Assembly: GCA_013400115.1 (NCBI GenBank)
Contig: VXBP01003672.1
Coordinates: 1 to 64,000 of the forward strand
Source: Rhinopomastus cyanomelas
Lineage: Eukaryota > Chordata > Aves > Bucerotiformes > Rhinopomastidae
Direction: 5' to 3'
Length of the DNA: 64,000 nucleotides
A model generated the notes under the pieces. The model did not search any database and was not told the DNA's origin. It saw nothing but the letters and a program-made list of their open reading frames with translations. The first letter of the stretch is position 1, and each line of letters begins with the position of its first letter. The translations under genes and the position numbers were made by a program. Shown piece by piece: positions 35,501 to 47,355 of this stretch.

Positions 35501-35529
35501 ATTTCAGTTAATAAGAAATTAACTGAAAT
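35501..35529. repeat. Perfect 12-bp stem hairpin
   Basis: ATTTCAGTTAAT (35501-35512) and ATTAACTGAAAT (35518-35529) are exact inverted repeats around a 5-nt AAGAA loop. It sits at the border of the repeat that follows. Confidence 0.9.
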
Positions 35530-35870
35530 CACTGGCCAAATCAAGGTTCAACGCAACAAAAAGAAGAATTTTCTTTGACCTATTTCTAGCAATAGCTACT
35601 TTAGGATTGGTTGCAGTTTGAGTATTACCAGAATTTTCAAAAGTATAGATTTGTGCTTTCATGAAGAAAAAGGTGCATTTTGCTTTAAGAGGAGCCTCCC
35701 AGTAACCTGTTCTGGGGAGTGGGCACACAAGTGACACCGTAAAAGAGGGCTTACGGTCTAGCCCTGCCTCTTTTTGCTGTGGGCTTTGACCCAGCACACC
35801 GGCATGAGGCTCTGTCTTCTCCCCCAAACAAGATAGGATGGAGGGGACAGAGCGGCTTGCCACAGCCCCT
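35530..35870 (-). repeat. Second copy of the unclassified repeat
   Basis: The stretch 35590-35835 is the inverted homologue of 8100-8340. Shared wording includes TTGCAGTTTGA, CAGAATTTTCA, GTGCTTTCATGAAGAAAAA and AGCCCTGCCTCTTTT. A 114-codon minus-strand frame (35863-35519) and the plus-strand frame at 7983-8366 align in the same phase (KEAGL, LKAKC, FFFMKAQI, QTAT). It extends toward 35519 with the basic run ARNRSKK followed by a hydrophobic stretch. In an env protein that would resemble a cleavage site, but the identity is not established. Confidence 0.5.
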
Positions 35871-36930
35871 CTCTCCCCTGGAGACAGCGGCGGGGCAGCA
35901 TCCCCACCACCTCGGGACTCTGTTCAACCTTGGGTAGGCAGCCTGAGAGAATGGGCCCTGGCCCAGCCATGGTTCTGGCCCGGACCTAGCTCTGAGCTAG
36001 CACCACGAACTAGAGAAGCAAGAACTTAGCGTTGCACAGGGATTTTCCCCCTGACACAGGGCAACATTCAGTGGCCCATGGTGAGCTGAAGAATACTCCC
36101 CTTTCCCCTGTAGCTGAGGTGGGAGGAGTGGAATGAAACTCTCTCAGCCACGTTTGCGGTGTAGGGGAGGCCAATGATGCTATGATGACCATGTGGTCAG
36201 TTGGGCTCTTGAGCTCTGCACGAGGCTGGGGCCATGTGGCTGGGTCGCCGTCATCTTTGAGCCACTGATACGCAGGAAGAGACTGTCATTTCTGCCACTG
36301 AGAAAAGCTGAGGATGCTCAAGTATTGGGGAGAGAAGAAGCCTTAGGAGAGGCATCTGAAAATTCCGTCATGCTTAGCTGAACTCTGTTCTGAAAGAAGC
36401 AGGAGGACTGGAGAATACTTAGATCTTGGCCACGGAAGAGAGACTGCATGTCTCCTGCACTGAGGAACGCAGTCCCAGGTTCTGAGGAATCAGAGGGTTC
36501 TGATCAATGTTTTGCTGGAGAAGCTACACTGAAGAATTGAAGAGTTTGCTAGCCTGGATGACACCTGAGGGCCTAGAGGGTCTCTATGAATGAATAGAAG
36601 GGAGGCTAACTGCATTCCTCTCTGTTTGACTGACATCTTTGTTCCCCAGGTCTCTGATATACAGAACCCAAGGACCGATATGATAGTGATCTCCCATTGT
36701 ATTTTTCTCAGAATATGTGATGGCATTTGTGACAGAGTTTCTAGTTTGTGTGCACTAACTTGCTTAACTTTCGCTTCTTTCTGTATATAGTTATAGATTT
36801 AATAAACCCTTTTCCATTTTTCCTAAGCTATCCATTGTCTAGCAAATTCTATCCGAGATCTCATCAAGAACTAACTGCTTGGTTTTCCTTTCCTTTTTGT
36901 AATTGTGGTCTTGAAACCGCCACAGGATTT
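35871..36930 (+). mobile_element. Possible LTR or ERV 3' end
   Basis: The GC-rich part (35871-36300) has no clear identity. The right part holds a TATATAG box-like site (about 36786), AATAAA at about 36800 followed by CCCTTTTCC, and a U5-like stretch ending near GCCACA at 36924. This order (TATA, AATAAA, T-rich downstream, CA) fits an R-U5 region. I could not find the TG start, target duplication or primer-binding site. Its plus orientation conflicts with the minus-strand frame of the neighbouring repeat, so the two may be separate elements. Confidence 0.33.
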
Positions 36931-37190
36931 GACCTAAATCTGACACAGGTTCATTCATTTGCAATCCAAACAATAAAATATAGTTATATTTTCTGTTTAC
37001 TTACAGAATTAATAATCAATATCATGTAGGAAGCATTTCACTAATGTTAATAAATCATTACCTTGACAGATTCTCTATCAGCTGTATGCAACATCTTAGC
37101 ACTTCCCTTCTGCTTATGTGTCATAAAAGACAGTGTTTTAGATTAGCCAGGTGAAAATCAGTGTTAAATCACAACACTTTCAAAAAGAAA

Positions 37191-37789
37191 TCACAGAATC
37201 ATAGAATTAATGAGGCTGGAAAAGACCTCTACAATCATCAAGCCCAGAGCAGGACCTAACATCACCACAATCACCTGGACCATGGCACTGAGGGCCATAT
37301 CCAGTCGGTCCCCAAACATCTCCAAGGATGCAGACACCACCACCCCCCTGGGCAGTCCATTCCGAAGTTGGATCACCCTTTCTGTGAGGAATGACTTCCT
37401 AAGATCCAACCTAGCCCTCCTGTGGCAGCTTCACGCCCTGTCCTCTCATCCTGTTGCTAGTTGCCTGAGAGAAGAGCCTGATCCCCATCTGACTGCAACC
37501 TCCCTTCAGACAGTTACAGAGAGGAAGAAGGTCCCCCCTGTCTCCTGTTCTCCAGGCTAAACACTCCCAGCTCCCTCACCTCTCCTCATTAGACTTTCCC
37601 CCCAGTCCTTCCGCCAGTCTCGTTGCTCCCCTGGACCCACTCCAGCCCCTCAGTCTCTTGAAGTACATGACAGGAGGCTTCCTCAGTCCCCAGTACAGGG
37701 GAAGAATGACATTCCCAGTCCTGCTGGCCACATTATTCCTGATACAAGCCAGGATGCCTTTCGTGCCACCTGGACACCCGGCTGACTCA
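37191..37789 (-). mobile_element. CR1 LINE, ~600 bp 3' part
   Basis: It begins TCACAGAATCATAGAATTAA with CAAGCCCAGAGCAGGACC, passes the ORF2 C-terminal region (minus-strand MDLRKSFLTERVIQLRNGLPRGVVVSASLEMF), and breaks at about CGGCTGACTCAG. The copy has many CpG-rich remnants and broken frames. It is the same subfamily as 734-1190. Confidence 0.94.
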
Positions 37790-38314
37790 GTGACCCTCTA
37801 CTCGAGTAAAAAACATGACAGAAGATTATTTCTTTGCTATATGACTTAGCAGCATCAGCATGAGCATCCATCAGTAAAATCCTGTTTGCTTTGTCATACC
37901 ACTTATTTTCTGCATTTTCCTTTATGTGTTTGCATTCCCCAGCACGCTGCGTCTGTGACTGATAAATAAGAGTGCTAAGGGAAAGGATGGGGATAATATG
38001 AGTAATCTCTTTGATAAATACCCTCACTACTCAAGCTCACCTCTTCACTACTGTCTATACTCTGTGCCTGATTTGATATATTTCAGAGATGCTTTACAAT
38101 GAAAGAAAACACAGTTTTCCTGGATGTTATCTGTCTAACATTGTGTTCTCCATTAATAATGTTCCTGGTTTTTACTACTTGGAAGATCTCTTTCTTGCAG
38201 TTAATAAGCTGTTTTGAAATGATGGGGTCAATTTAAATTGCAGTGGTGATGGGGTTAAGATTGGGCAGAATCTGGGTGTCTAAGACCAGGATATGACTAA
38301 AACCACCTACTGTC
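37790..38314. other. AT-rich unique DNA, no gene seen
   Basis: A 114-codon minus-strand frame (37683-38027) spans the border of the CR1 and has no motif. Nothing else was recognised. Confidence 0.5.
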
Positions 38315-38328
38315 CAGATCCTTGAGGA
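38315..38328. repeat. Left target-site duplication of the young CR1
   Basis: CAGATCCTTGAGGA, identical to 39187-39200 on the other side of the CR1. The bases just outside differ (C against T on the left, T against G on the right), so the duplication is 14 bp. Confidence 0.9.
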
Positions 38329-39186
38329 TCGTAGGATCATAGGATGTTAGGGGTTGGAAGGGACCCAAGAGATCATCGAGTCCAACCCCCCTGCCAGAGC
38401 AGGACAAAACTATCTAACACAGATCACAGAGGAACGCATCCAGGTGGGCCTTGAAAGTCCCCAGAGAAGGAGACTCCACGACCTCCCTGGGGAGTCTGTT
38501 CCAGTGCTCTGTGACCCTCACAGCAAAGAAGTTCCCCCTTGTGTTGAGGCAGAACCTCCTCTGCTGCAACTTACACCCATTGCTCCTTGTCCTATCACAG
38601 GGAGCAAGTGAAAAGAGCCTGTCCCCCCCCTCCTGGCCAGCCTTCAGGTACTTATAAACATTGATCAAATCTCCCCTAAGTCTTCTCTTCTCCAGACTAA
38701 AAAGCCCCAAGTCCCTCAGCCTCTCCTCATAAGCCATGCCCTCCTGTCCCCTAATCATCCTCGTAGCCCTCTGCTGGACCCTCTCCAGCAGATCCCTGTC
38801 CCTCTTAAACCGGGGGGCCCAAAACTGAACACAGTCCTCAAGATGAGGCCTCACCAGGGCAGAGTAGAGGGGGAGAAGAACCTCTCTTGATCTGCTGGAC
38901 ACACTCCTCCTAATACACCCCAGGATCCCATTGGCCTTCTTGGCCACCAGGGCACATTGCTGTGCCATGGTTAACCTGTTGTCCACCAGGACCCCCAGGT
39001 CCCTCTCCACAGGACTGCTTTCCAGTAGATCACCTCCCAGCCTGTACTGGTGGAGTTTGTTATTCCTCCCCAGATGCAGGACTCTGCACTTGTCCTTGTT
39101 GAACTTCATCTGGTTTCTCTGTGCCCAGCCCTCCAGTCTGTCCAGGTCTCTCTGGATGGCAGCACAGCCTTCATCCATGCTGAAGT
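38329..39186 (-). mobile_element. Youngest CR1 LINE, 5'-truncated, with target duplication
   Basis: The 858-bp copy starts with the tail GATCGTAGGATCATAGGATG (octamer ATCCTATG on its own strand). It continues through an intact C-terminal ORF2 and stops just upstream of IQRDLDRLEGW. The open reading frame, near-consensus wording and exact 14-bp target-site duplication all indicate a recent insertion. The endonuclease and the palm, including FADD, are missing, so it cannot move alone. Its last bases match the 58-bp insertion at 5766-5823. Confidence 0.97.
38414..39178 (-). pseudogene. CR1 ORF2 C-terminal region, open 254 codons
   Basis: The frame runs without a stop from IQRDLDRLEGWAQRNQMKFN through KCRVLHLGRNN, LLPLYSALVRPHLEDCVQFW, the LLERVQQRATRMIRGQ segment and WNRLPREVVESPSLGTF to the natural ORF2 stop after LDAFLCDLC. 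It covers the connection and thumb part of the CR1 reverse transcriptase. The Met at 39178 is internal to ORF2 and no CR1 promoter is present, so it is a truncated remnant. It serves as the best in-window reference for reading the older copies. Confidence 0.95.
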
Positions 39187-39200
39187 CAGATCCTTGAGGA
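39187..39200. repeat. Right target-site duplication of the young CR1
   Basis: CAGATCCTTGAGGA, exact copy of 38315-38328. Confidence 0.9.
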
Positions 39201-40180
39201 GCAAAAGTCTCACTGTACCGTCAGTGTCTAGAGCTTCTTTGCAATTTTTAAACGAGTGAAAAAAATCATTCCCTTCCACAGACGACCCCAGGAGACCTAG
39301 CACATTTGGCATGTACAGACAGTACGCTGACAGGTAAGTGCTGACTTCAGGCTGCTATTCAGTCTAAACTACCTCTTCGTTTCAAAGAAATGTGTGGACA
39401 TACCTTTGGGATTTTTCACCACTAGTGACTGACTCTACTGCCCTAATGCTCTACACTGGCTCAGAGACAGTCCTGTGGTGTTTTATACACACCAAAAAAA
39501 TCTGTTTGCTTTCCCTCTCTGTTTTTCTCTGCCTCCTTCAGTGTTGCTGTTTCATACATTACCAAGTGATTCTCATTCCCTTCTGGCTGTGATAAGACCA
39601 GACCAATTGTAATTCACATCTGTAACCCCTATGCTCAGACGTTCTGCAAATCATCATTAAACAGATATTTTTGCACACACCAGGTTACGGCACAGAGCGG
39701 TCTCTAAACATCAGATCTGCCTCCGGAATTAACATTTTTAATATTCCTCTGTTTGAATACACTGCTAGCACATCTCAGTTATAGTTCCTGTGTTTACTTC
39801 TGCTCCACTGTATTTCACTTAACTGACAGGTATGACGTTTATACTGAACAGATTCAAAGTTTAGCTTCCATTAATTATGTACTTTCTCATTTGGAAAACT
39901 TCTTTCTGGAACTTAAACTACTTAAACAACACTCTTTTCTGTTTTCTTAATTTTAAGTTTATTTCTGCATTTATTGTCTTTTCTTAAAACCAAATATTTT
40001 CAATGGATCATTGCCTTTGCCTGTCTCTGTGTCTTAACTTAAATGGATTTGACCTACTTTGTTTTAACTGTGACCTTAGATTTGGATTTGTAATTATTCA
40101 ACAGCTCAGCATACATACGTGTCTGTTGCCTTGTTTAATGTCAGGTCCTTCTCTCATTAAGTGTTTCTAGAAAATGCTGT
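39201..40180. other. AT-rich unique DNA, no gene seen
   Basis: Several 65-69 codon frames without motif. No repeat was recognised. Confidence 0.5.
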
Positions 40181-40376
40181 TCACAGAATCACAGAGCATT
40201 AGGGATTAGAAGGGACCATGAAAGATCATCCAGTCCAATCCCCCTGCCAGAGCAAGACCACCCAGATCAAATCGCACAGGAACATGTCCAGGCAGGTTCT
40301 AAATGTCTTTAAAGAAGGAGACACCACAACCTTCCTGGGCAGCCTGTTCCAGTGCTCTGTCACATGAAGAAGTTGT
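40181..40376 (-). mobile_element. CR1 LINE, 5'-truncated 3' end
   Basis: It begins TCACAGAATCACAGAGCATT, keeps CCTTCCTGGGCAGCCTGTTC, and is cut after about 196 bp with a small deletion near CTGTCACATGAAGAAG. Confidence 0.93.
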
Positions 40377-42921
40377 TACACTATGAGACAATACACTCTT
40401 CAATTGAATATTTTAACAAGTTGTGTTACCCAGATTAATATTTTACTTCCAGGTCTCACTAGTTCATCCATATTTTTCATCCAATACCCCTTAAAAATTT
40501 TATCTATTCAAAGTTTTATTAGTCACTATTTCTATCAGCTTCATGACATACACCAGACACAGACAATACTTTTGTGTCTGCTCCATCCTCCTCAGAGGGA
40601 AAATGCCTCACCAGTCTTCCATTAAATTGGTTGGGACCTCCTAGTGACACATTGCTCCAGTGCAGACTTCCATTAGATTCAAAGCCTTTTCCAGCATCAG
40701 GTCCTTCACAGATGAGACTTATCTCCACTTTTGATGTCTGAGTGCTGCAGGGGCTCAATCTCCTGTCTCAGCCCAGGATGCTCTGGCATGCTTCTCCATC
40801 CTCCTTCCCCACTGATCTATGTGTCTTTCTCCTGTTCCTGTCCTCTCCAAATCTAAAAGAGTTTCCAAACTCGCCCCAGAGGTTTTTCCCCTATTAAACA
40901 TGTTTCTTGCTGAGCTGTGATTGCTTCAGCCCTGGGCACCCCTGGGTGTCACTTGGAGCCGGAGGAGCTTTTGCAAAGCTTATTACAGGACCCATGCCAG
41001 TAGCCCCCTCCCTCCACTTCCAAAAACCCACTAGACACAAACCCTACAGGCTAACCTTGACCTTAAAGGTTGGTATTGATGAGAACACATCATGGCACTA
41101 CATCAGTTATACAACGATTTATCACCTTCATCATAAAAACCTACTCTTTATACACCTTTGGCATTAATCTCATTAGTTCTCATTCTACCAATTTCAAAGA
41201 CCACATGCCAACATTAAAAAACAAGCCAAAACAACAAGCCTGCAGCCTAACTGTTCAAATGCCCAAGTATAAAGGAGGGATTTTTTTCTACCAGACATGC
41301 CCTGGCCTATTGATAATTTTAAGGAAAACCTCTTACACAGTGCTTATCCGGATCTCCTTAAGCAATACTACTGAACATGAAGATCATTGCTAGAAACATA
41401 TTTAGGACAAATAAAAGCTTTTTTGTTTCATTAGGAAGTCAGGAGGAGAAACAGATGAAAAGAAACTAATTATTTGTTCACTACAAATAGCCTTCGTAAG
41501 CATCCTTAGTGTTGTTCCCTTGCAAGAAGAAACCACAACCAACCCAAAACACCCCCACAAATATTTTCACTCCATTTCCATTAATATTTAGTACTTGACA
41601 TGCAAAGGAATGAGGGATTTAAAATTATGTGAACAAAAGCAACTTAGTAATTTAAACATATACCAGGAGTTTTCCTTGGGGACCTTGGGATCTAACAAAT
41701 GCTTGATTGCATTACACACAAAATCAGTGGAGCCTTCCAGGGTGATGAAGACCAGAGCTATCCATTATTATTTTTGCACCTATTTTACTGTAACTACATC
41801 CAGATGCATTATCATGTTAGGTGTGTTTCACTTAGTAGAACAAAACCAGTCCGTAACAAATGGCCGACAGTTGAGGAATATGACAGGAAGAACAGATGGA
41901 GAAAGATTGATAAATGGATGGTGGCACTGAGGAGATGACAAAGCAACATTAATTACAGTTATGTTAGCCTGCACAGCCTCAGAATAGACACACATCCCTT
42001 ACTTGATATGCCAAACCACTCTCTGCTGGCAGTGCAGACAGAAATTAGCTAAGAGATGTTTTGTTTCAGTTTTTAAAGTGAAAAGGAACATTACTTTTCC
42101 TATTCCTTCAGGTAAAAATCCAACAATAGCAGAGAGGTTGCAACAGCTGCACTTAATATGCTGGTCTGAGGTGCATTTAACTGGTTGTTTACTTTGCATC
42201 AGTGTTGGAAAGTTGGAGATGACATGTGCTGACATCTGCCAGTCAAATCTTGAGGGAGAAATTCTGGACTCACTGGCTTTGTTTTCTAAAAGTCATAGTG
42301 GTACAATTTGGAATGTTTTTTACCAAGTGTAAACAACAACCACTTACTCTAAGTGGTAGTTACCACCACTTCCTTAATCATAGTTCACACTGGCATGGAT
42401 TTTATGTTCCATCAAATTACTACATATTTTGGATTAATTATTCTTTGAAAGTGCCAGCACTTTGTACATAAACACACACAGACACGACCAGAGAGAGGTG
42501 CGGTCAAATGAAAGTTATTGTTGTGTCATTTGCCTTTATCAATTTTTGCCCATCTGAATAAAATACTTCGTAGTCAAGCCAATTGTTTTTCTCTCTGGTG
42601 GACATAGAAAAACATGTGACTGTTTTTGCTGACATGAATGTATACCACTTGCATTTAAGCTGTAGCATCTCCATTTGTGCTTAGAGCATCTTAAGAACAC
42701 TGTTAATGGCATCCTCATGGTTACATCAGTGTTAGGAGGTAGAGAGCAGCTCCAAACAAGACGAAATAACTTGCCAAAGTGGTGACTGGGGCTTACATTC
42801 ACGTATTATAGTCACTTTTCTGCCAAAAACTTTTATATTTACTATAATTCAAGCACCCGAAACCTAAGAAAAGTATGCAACTAAAGCAAGACAAACACGT
42901 ATGTCACATACAAGCATGTGT
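40377..42921. other. Mixed unique DNA, no gene seen
   Basis: 40520-41060 is richer in GC than its flanks and may be an old unclassified repeat (AAACATGTTTCTTGC, CCCTGGGCACCCCTGGG). The plus-strand frames 41595-41930 (111 codons) and 42003-42332 (109 codons) follow each other but have no motif or coding bias that I can see. Confidence 0.45.
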
Positions 42922-42959
42922 GTTATACACAAACACATAGGTTATATACAAACACATAC
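42922..42959. repeat. 19-bp unit tandem repeat, two copies
   Basis: GTTATACACAAACACATAG is followed directly by GTTATATACAAACACATAC (two mismatches). A looser third unit precedes it. Confidence 0.85.
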
Positions 42960-42963
42960 ATTA

Positions 42964-43580
42964 TTGTCCTGGTTTTAGGGTTAAAGGTGGAACCCTCTCA
43001 GAGCAGATTCTTTTTAATAGAAGAATTTTAGAATAAGAGAGATCAGGTGACTGGAATAAAATGCTATAACTGTAGTGGGGAAAAGTAAGAGGGCTAATGC
43101 GAGGAAAGAGGGTACAAGAGGAGAAGAAATAATATACAAAAAAATACAACAGGAGCTGCAGTCTGAAGAGATGTAAGGGGATGGTGCCTGCTACAAGCCA
43201 GAGGTGGCATTGAACTGCTGAGAGTGGGGCAGGTAAAACCAGTACAGCAGGTATGAAGGGGCGCAGCCCCAGAGCGAATGGGGCTGGTGGGAAGATTGCA
43301 GCCCCTGAGCAGAGCCCAGGGGGAAAACTGAAGCCAAAACGGAGTCAGGTTACTCAGGCAGCCAAGGCTGCAAGGGCAAAATGCAATGCCAAAATGAAAA
43401 TGCACAGAAGCTCAAAACACCACATCCCATGGATCCCGGCCTCCAAGCCTCTACCCCTTATTCTCCCAGAATCCACTCCATGCTTCCACCTTGTGCACAG
43501 CATCTGTATTCCCTTAAAACCTTCCCCCCAGCAACCACCCCACTCATCTGTTGGTGCTGCTGCTAAATCACTTTAGGTGA
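42964..43580 (+). mobile_element. ERVL-type solo LTR, truncated
   Basis: It opens with TGTCCTGGTTTTAGGG, the usual start of avian ERVL LTRs. It continues with the A-rich stretch AATGCTATAACTGTAGTGGG and AAATAATATACAAAAAAATA, then a GC-rich part around 43250-43340. I did not find a clean CA end or target duplication, and there is no internal retroviral region next to it. Two 61- and 107-codon frames across it are non-coding. Confidence 0.6.
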
Positions 43581-43693
43581 AATAAGAAAAAAATGGGATA
43601 GGAAATGCAGCAAAAAATACTAACCTAACACAGTTCTATGCAACCATCTGTTCTATCATTAACATACAAAAATTGTTCAGAAAGGGGGGACTA

Positions 43694-43922
43694 TCGCAGA
43701 ATCACAGAACATTGGGGATTGGAAGGGACCGTCAAAGATCATCTAGTTCAATTCCCCTTGACAGGAAAGGATGACTTAGATCCAGTCACAAAGGAACACA
43801 TCCAAGCAGGCTTTAAATGTCTCCAGAAAAGGAGACACCACAGCTGCCCTGAGCAGCCCCTTCCAGTGCTCTGTGACCCTCACTGGGAAGAAGTTCCTTC
43901 TCATAGTTATGTGGAACTATTT
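43694..43922 (-). mobile_element. CR1 LINE, 5'-truncated 3' end
   Basis: It begins TCGCAGAATCACAGAACATT and keeps CTCCAGAAAAGGAGACACC and CAGCCCCTTCCAGTGCTC. It is cut at GTGGAACTA. Confidence 0.93.
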
Positions 43923-44941
43923 CCTGGTTGAAGACAATAAGAGAGTAAAATAGGACAGAAGTATGTGCATAAGTCAGAAACATTCAAGATGAATCCTAAC
44001 TCTTACAGATTTACTGCTTTCACATGTAGAAAATTTGAGAAGGTCATGGGAAGATCAGTGGACTGTGAAGACAGCTAATTGGTCTGTTTCCCTGTTCTTA
44101 TTTCCTGAATGAAAACATTCATATACTCTATCCTAACAGGCCTAATCCCCACCATTGTTGTGAAACTCCGAATTCCTACTTTGTTAGTCAAGGTACCCAG
44201 TGCATATGTTTGCAAAGAAAATACTTTATAGAGAAAACGTTTATAAAGACTCCAATTCCTACTGAGTTGCCTTTTGTCTTTCTTCAAAACCTAGTGTTCA
44301 GTTCAATGAATAAGTCTCAAAATTATATTACCCTAGAACTTCAACTATAAAAATAAGCTCTATAGAGTAAAAGAAGCTAAACATAGGTAAAACTACAGAC
44401 TGTTATGAGCAACAATACAGAGATTTTTACTTAATGTGAAAGCTTCCCCAGAAGTTATTAGAAAGAATATAACAGGAAACAACTTTCTGATAATAAAATA
44501 TTGTTGCCTGTCAATGAAAAGGGAGAAGTTTCATATGCACTCTCAGAGTTCTTGTCCTGAGGCTCTGCAGTGAGTACAAATTTCTGCCTCAGTTAGACAA
44601 TGAAATACTGAGGGCAATAATAAAAGAAATGGGTCATTTTCAGTAGACAGCATTTCCCAACAGTTTTATCTTGTCTGATAGCTAGGGTCAACCCAGGCAC
44701 AAAGTATGTAGATGATAATACTAATAGACAGCTGGATTCCCCAGGTAGTGTCAATCCAGACACTACTACTGAGGGTGATGCAATGACTTCTACAAGTGGG
44801 GCATTCTCCTCAAAAACCAATTAAATTGGAATCAGAATAACTGTGTGAGCCATTGCTGAGTAAATTCTTAATTTTAAACATCTACAACTACCATTTTACT
44901 AAATGGTTTTATGATGGGGTCTAATGGGATAGAATCCATTT
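43923..44941. other. AT-rich unique DNA, no gene seen
   Basis: Minus-strand frames of 70 and 75 codons have no motif. No repeat was recognised. Confidence 0.5.
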
Positions 44942-45484
44942 ACAGAATCACAAAGCATTAGGGATTGGAAGGGATCTTGAAAGATCATCTAGTCCAATCC
45001 CCCTGACACAGAAGGATTCCATAGATCAAGTTGCACAGGAACATGTCCAGATGGGTTTAAAACATCTCTAGGGAAGGAGACTCCACAGCCTCCCTGGGCA
45101 GCCCCTTCCAGAGCTCTGCCACTCCCATAATGAAGAAGCTCCTTCTCATACTGATGTGAAACCTCCTATGTTCCAGCTGACACCCAGTGCCCCTTGTCCT
45201 GTTATTGGTTGCCACTGAGCAGAGCCTGGCTCCATCCTATTGGCACCCACCCTTTCCATATTTATAAACATTAATTAGGTCATCCCTCAGTCTCCTTTTT
45301 TCCAAGCTCAAGACACCCAGCTCCCTCCGCCTTTCCTCATCAGGGAGATGCTCCACTTCCTTCATCATTTTTGTGGCTCTGTGCTGGACTCTCTCCAGCA
45401 CTTCCTTGTCCTTCTTGAACTCATGGGCCCAGAACTAGACAAACTATTCGAGATGTGGTATCAGCAGGGCAGAGTAGAAGGGGT
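44942..45484 (-). mobile_element. CR1 LINE, ~540 bp 3' part
   Basis: It begins ACAGAATCACAAAGCATTAG and reaches back to the segment GGGCAGAGTAGAAGGGG (the LLPLYSALVRP-coding region in the young copy). Frames are interrupted throughout. It is the same family as 57788-58198. Confidence 0.94.
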
Positions 45485-46712
45485 TTACTACACCTCAAAG
45501 ACAAATAGAAAGCTACAGTCTTCTCCAAGATGTGCATAAATAACAACTTTATTTCAAAGGCATTGAAAACATGAAGATTTACCACAGATTGTTCATCAGT
45601 GTTTAAATCTGCTAAACGCCTACTGCACATTACCTTGAAAAGTGTGTTAGAACTGTGTATTCTCATGTTATTTCCTGTTCTTTTGAATTTTCAGGTGAGA
45701 ATTGATTTTCCACTCACTGTTTTATTAAAAGCCACTTGTATGAAAAACAAAACCCAAACAAAAAACCAACCAGAAAAAACCCAGAATCAAATACTCACAT
45801 CCTCTGGGTTCTTATAAAATAAAATCAACTGGAGTTCATGTTTTAAGAAGGAACAGCACAGAATATTGATGCACAGTTCAGGAAACAGAGTAGAGAAGTG
45901 ACTAATGCCACAAAGGAGCAGTAAGGATCACTCTATAGATGACACCTAACAGAACTAGTTGGGTTCTTTTGGTCTGATTTTCAATCTTACAGTCCTGGTC
46001 TCCATGTCAATAGGTGGTATCAGTTTACACTTCCACAAAGATAAGTATCAGACCCTTGATTGCACACTTTTGCTCCTAGATCTCTTACACAACATTTTTT
46101 AATTCATCAATAAAACTCTTCACACAAGTCAAAAGGGAATTTAAGGACTGTCTAACACAGCCCTGTCTTTTGATATGGGGTATAACTAAAGGATATAATT
46201 TGGGATACGTGTTCTAACCTAAGTTATTCAGTTCTGGAGGTTAACAAAGTAATAAAATGCTTTGATCAAAACACTAATACACAGGGAAATGCAGTGGAAA
46301 GGCCTTGCACACCAACCCTTATAAAGCGTTCTCAGCACTCTGGCATTTCTAAGATAGTATTTACTTAATAAGTCAACAACTTGTGAACAAGAGGCAACAG
46401 ATTTTTTCAATAGTCTTTCACAAGGACTTACAGGAAACTATTTAGTTACACGTTCAAACTGAGCTCCTTAGTCACGATGGCTATTTTGTAAGGCTGTGAA
46501 ATTTTCAATAAACTTTTGGAACAAAACCAGAAAGTGCAATAAAGAAATAATAAAAACCTGAAATACTTGCACAATGTTGGATAAGAGCCCTTTCCACTGG
46601 CTCTTACAAACAACAAGGCAAAGAAATCACTGAGTATCTCAGCTGTCTCCACAGTCCTCATAACCAGTTTTCCTGTATCACTAAACAGGGAGGGCTAATG
46701 GCATCCTTTCTT
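45485..46712. other. AT-rich unique DNA, no gene seen
   Basis: No recognisable gene, RNA or repeat. Short frames only. Confidence 0.5.
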
Positions 46713-47187
46713 GAACCCTCACTTCAAAAGAGAGCTTGTCCAGAGAAGCAAGGAGGCTGGAGAAGGGACTGGAAGGAAAGGCTGATGAGGAGAGACTGAG
46801 GGAACTGGGGGTGTTTAGCCTGGAGAGAAGGAGACTCGGGGGGACCTTGTACCTCTCTACATCTCACTGAAGGGAGGTTGTAGTCTGGTGGGATTCAGTC
46901 TCTTATCACAGGCAACTATTGACAAGACAAGAGGGCAGGGCCTGAAGCTGTGCCAGGGGAGGGACAGTTTGGATGTTAGGAAGCTCTTCCTCATGGAAAG
47001 GGTGACCAGACATTGGAATGGACTGCCCAGGGCAGTGGTGGAGTCTCCATCCCTGAAGGTGTTTAAAGACAGACTGGATGTGGCACTTAATGCCATGGTC
47101 TAGGTGATTATGGTGATGTTAGGTCATGGGCTGGGCTGGATGACCTTAAAGATCTTTTCCAACCTCAATAATTCTGTGATTCTGTGG
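46713..47187 (+). mobile_element. CR1 LINE, ~475 bp 3' end
   Basis: It begins near GAACCCTCACTTCAAAAGAG with a small internal deletion. It keeps a 71-codon open piece (46888-47103) reading GLKLCQGRDSLDVRKLFLMERVTRHWNGLPRAVVESPSLKVF, and ends ATTCTGTGATTCTGTGG. It is the best preserved member of the 734-1190 subfamily. Confidence 0.95.
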
Positions 47188-47277
47188 TAACCTAAATATT
47201 TATAATAAATGCAGGAATGTAAATTTTGAGGAATCAAGCCCCATGTAGGACATGTTGAGACAGTACTGTAGGCTTAC

Positions 47278-47355
47278 CCTGCTCCAGCAGAGGGGTTTGG
47301 ACTTAGATGATCTTTCAAGGTCCCTTCCAACCTCTAACATTCTGTGATTCTGTGA
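47278..47355 (+). mobile_element. Short CR1 3' tail
   Basis: About 78 bp ending ATTCTGTGATTCTGTGA, starting at CCCTGCTCCAGCAGAGG. It lies 90 bp downstream of another plus-strand CR1 3' end of a different subfamily, so it is an independent insertion. Confidence 0.93.

Noticed and set aside
41595..42332. Two consecutive plus-strand ORFs of 111 and 109 codons
   Set aside because: Different phases, no recognisable domain, no splice sites that would join them. Lengths are within chance for this many frames.
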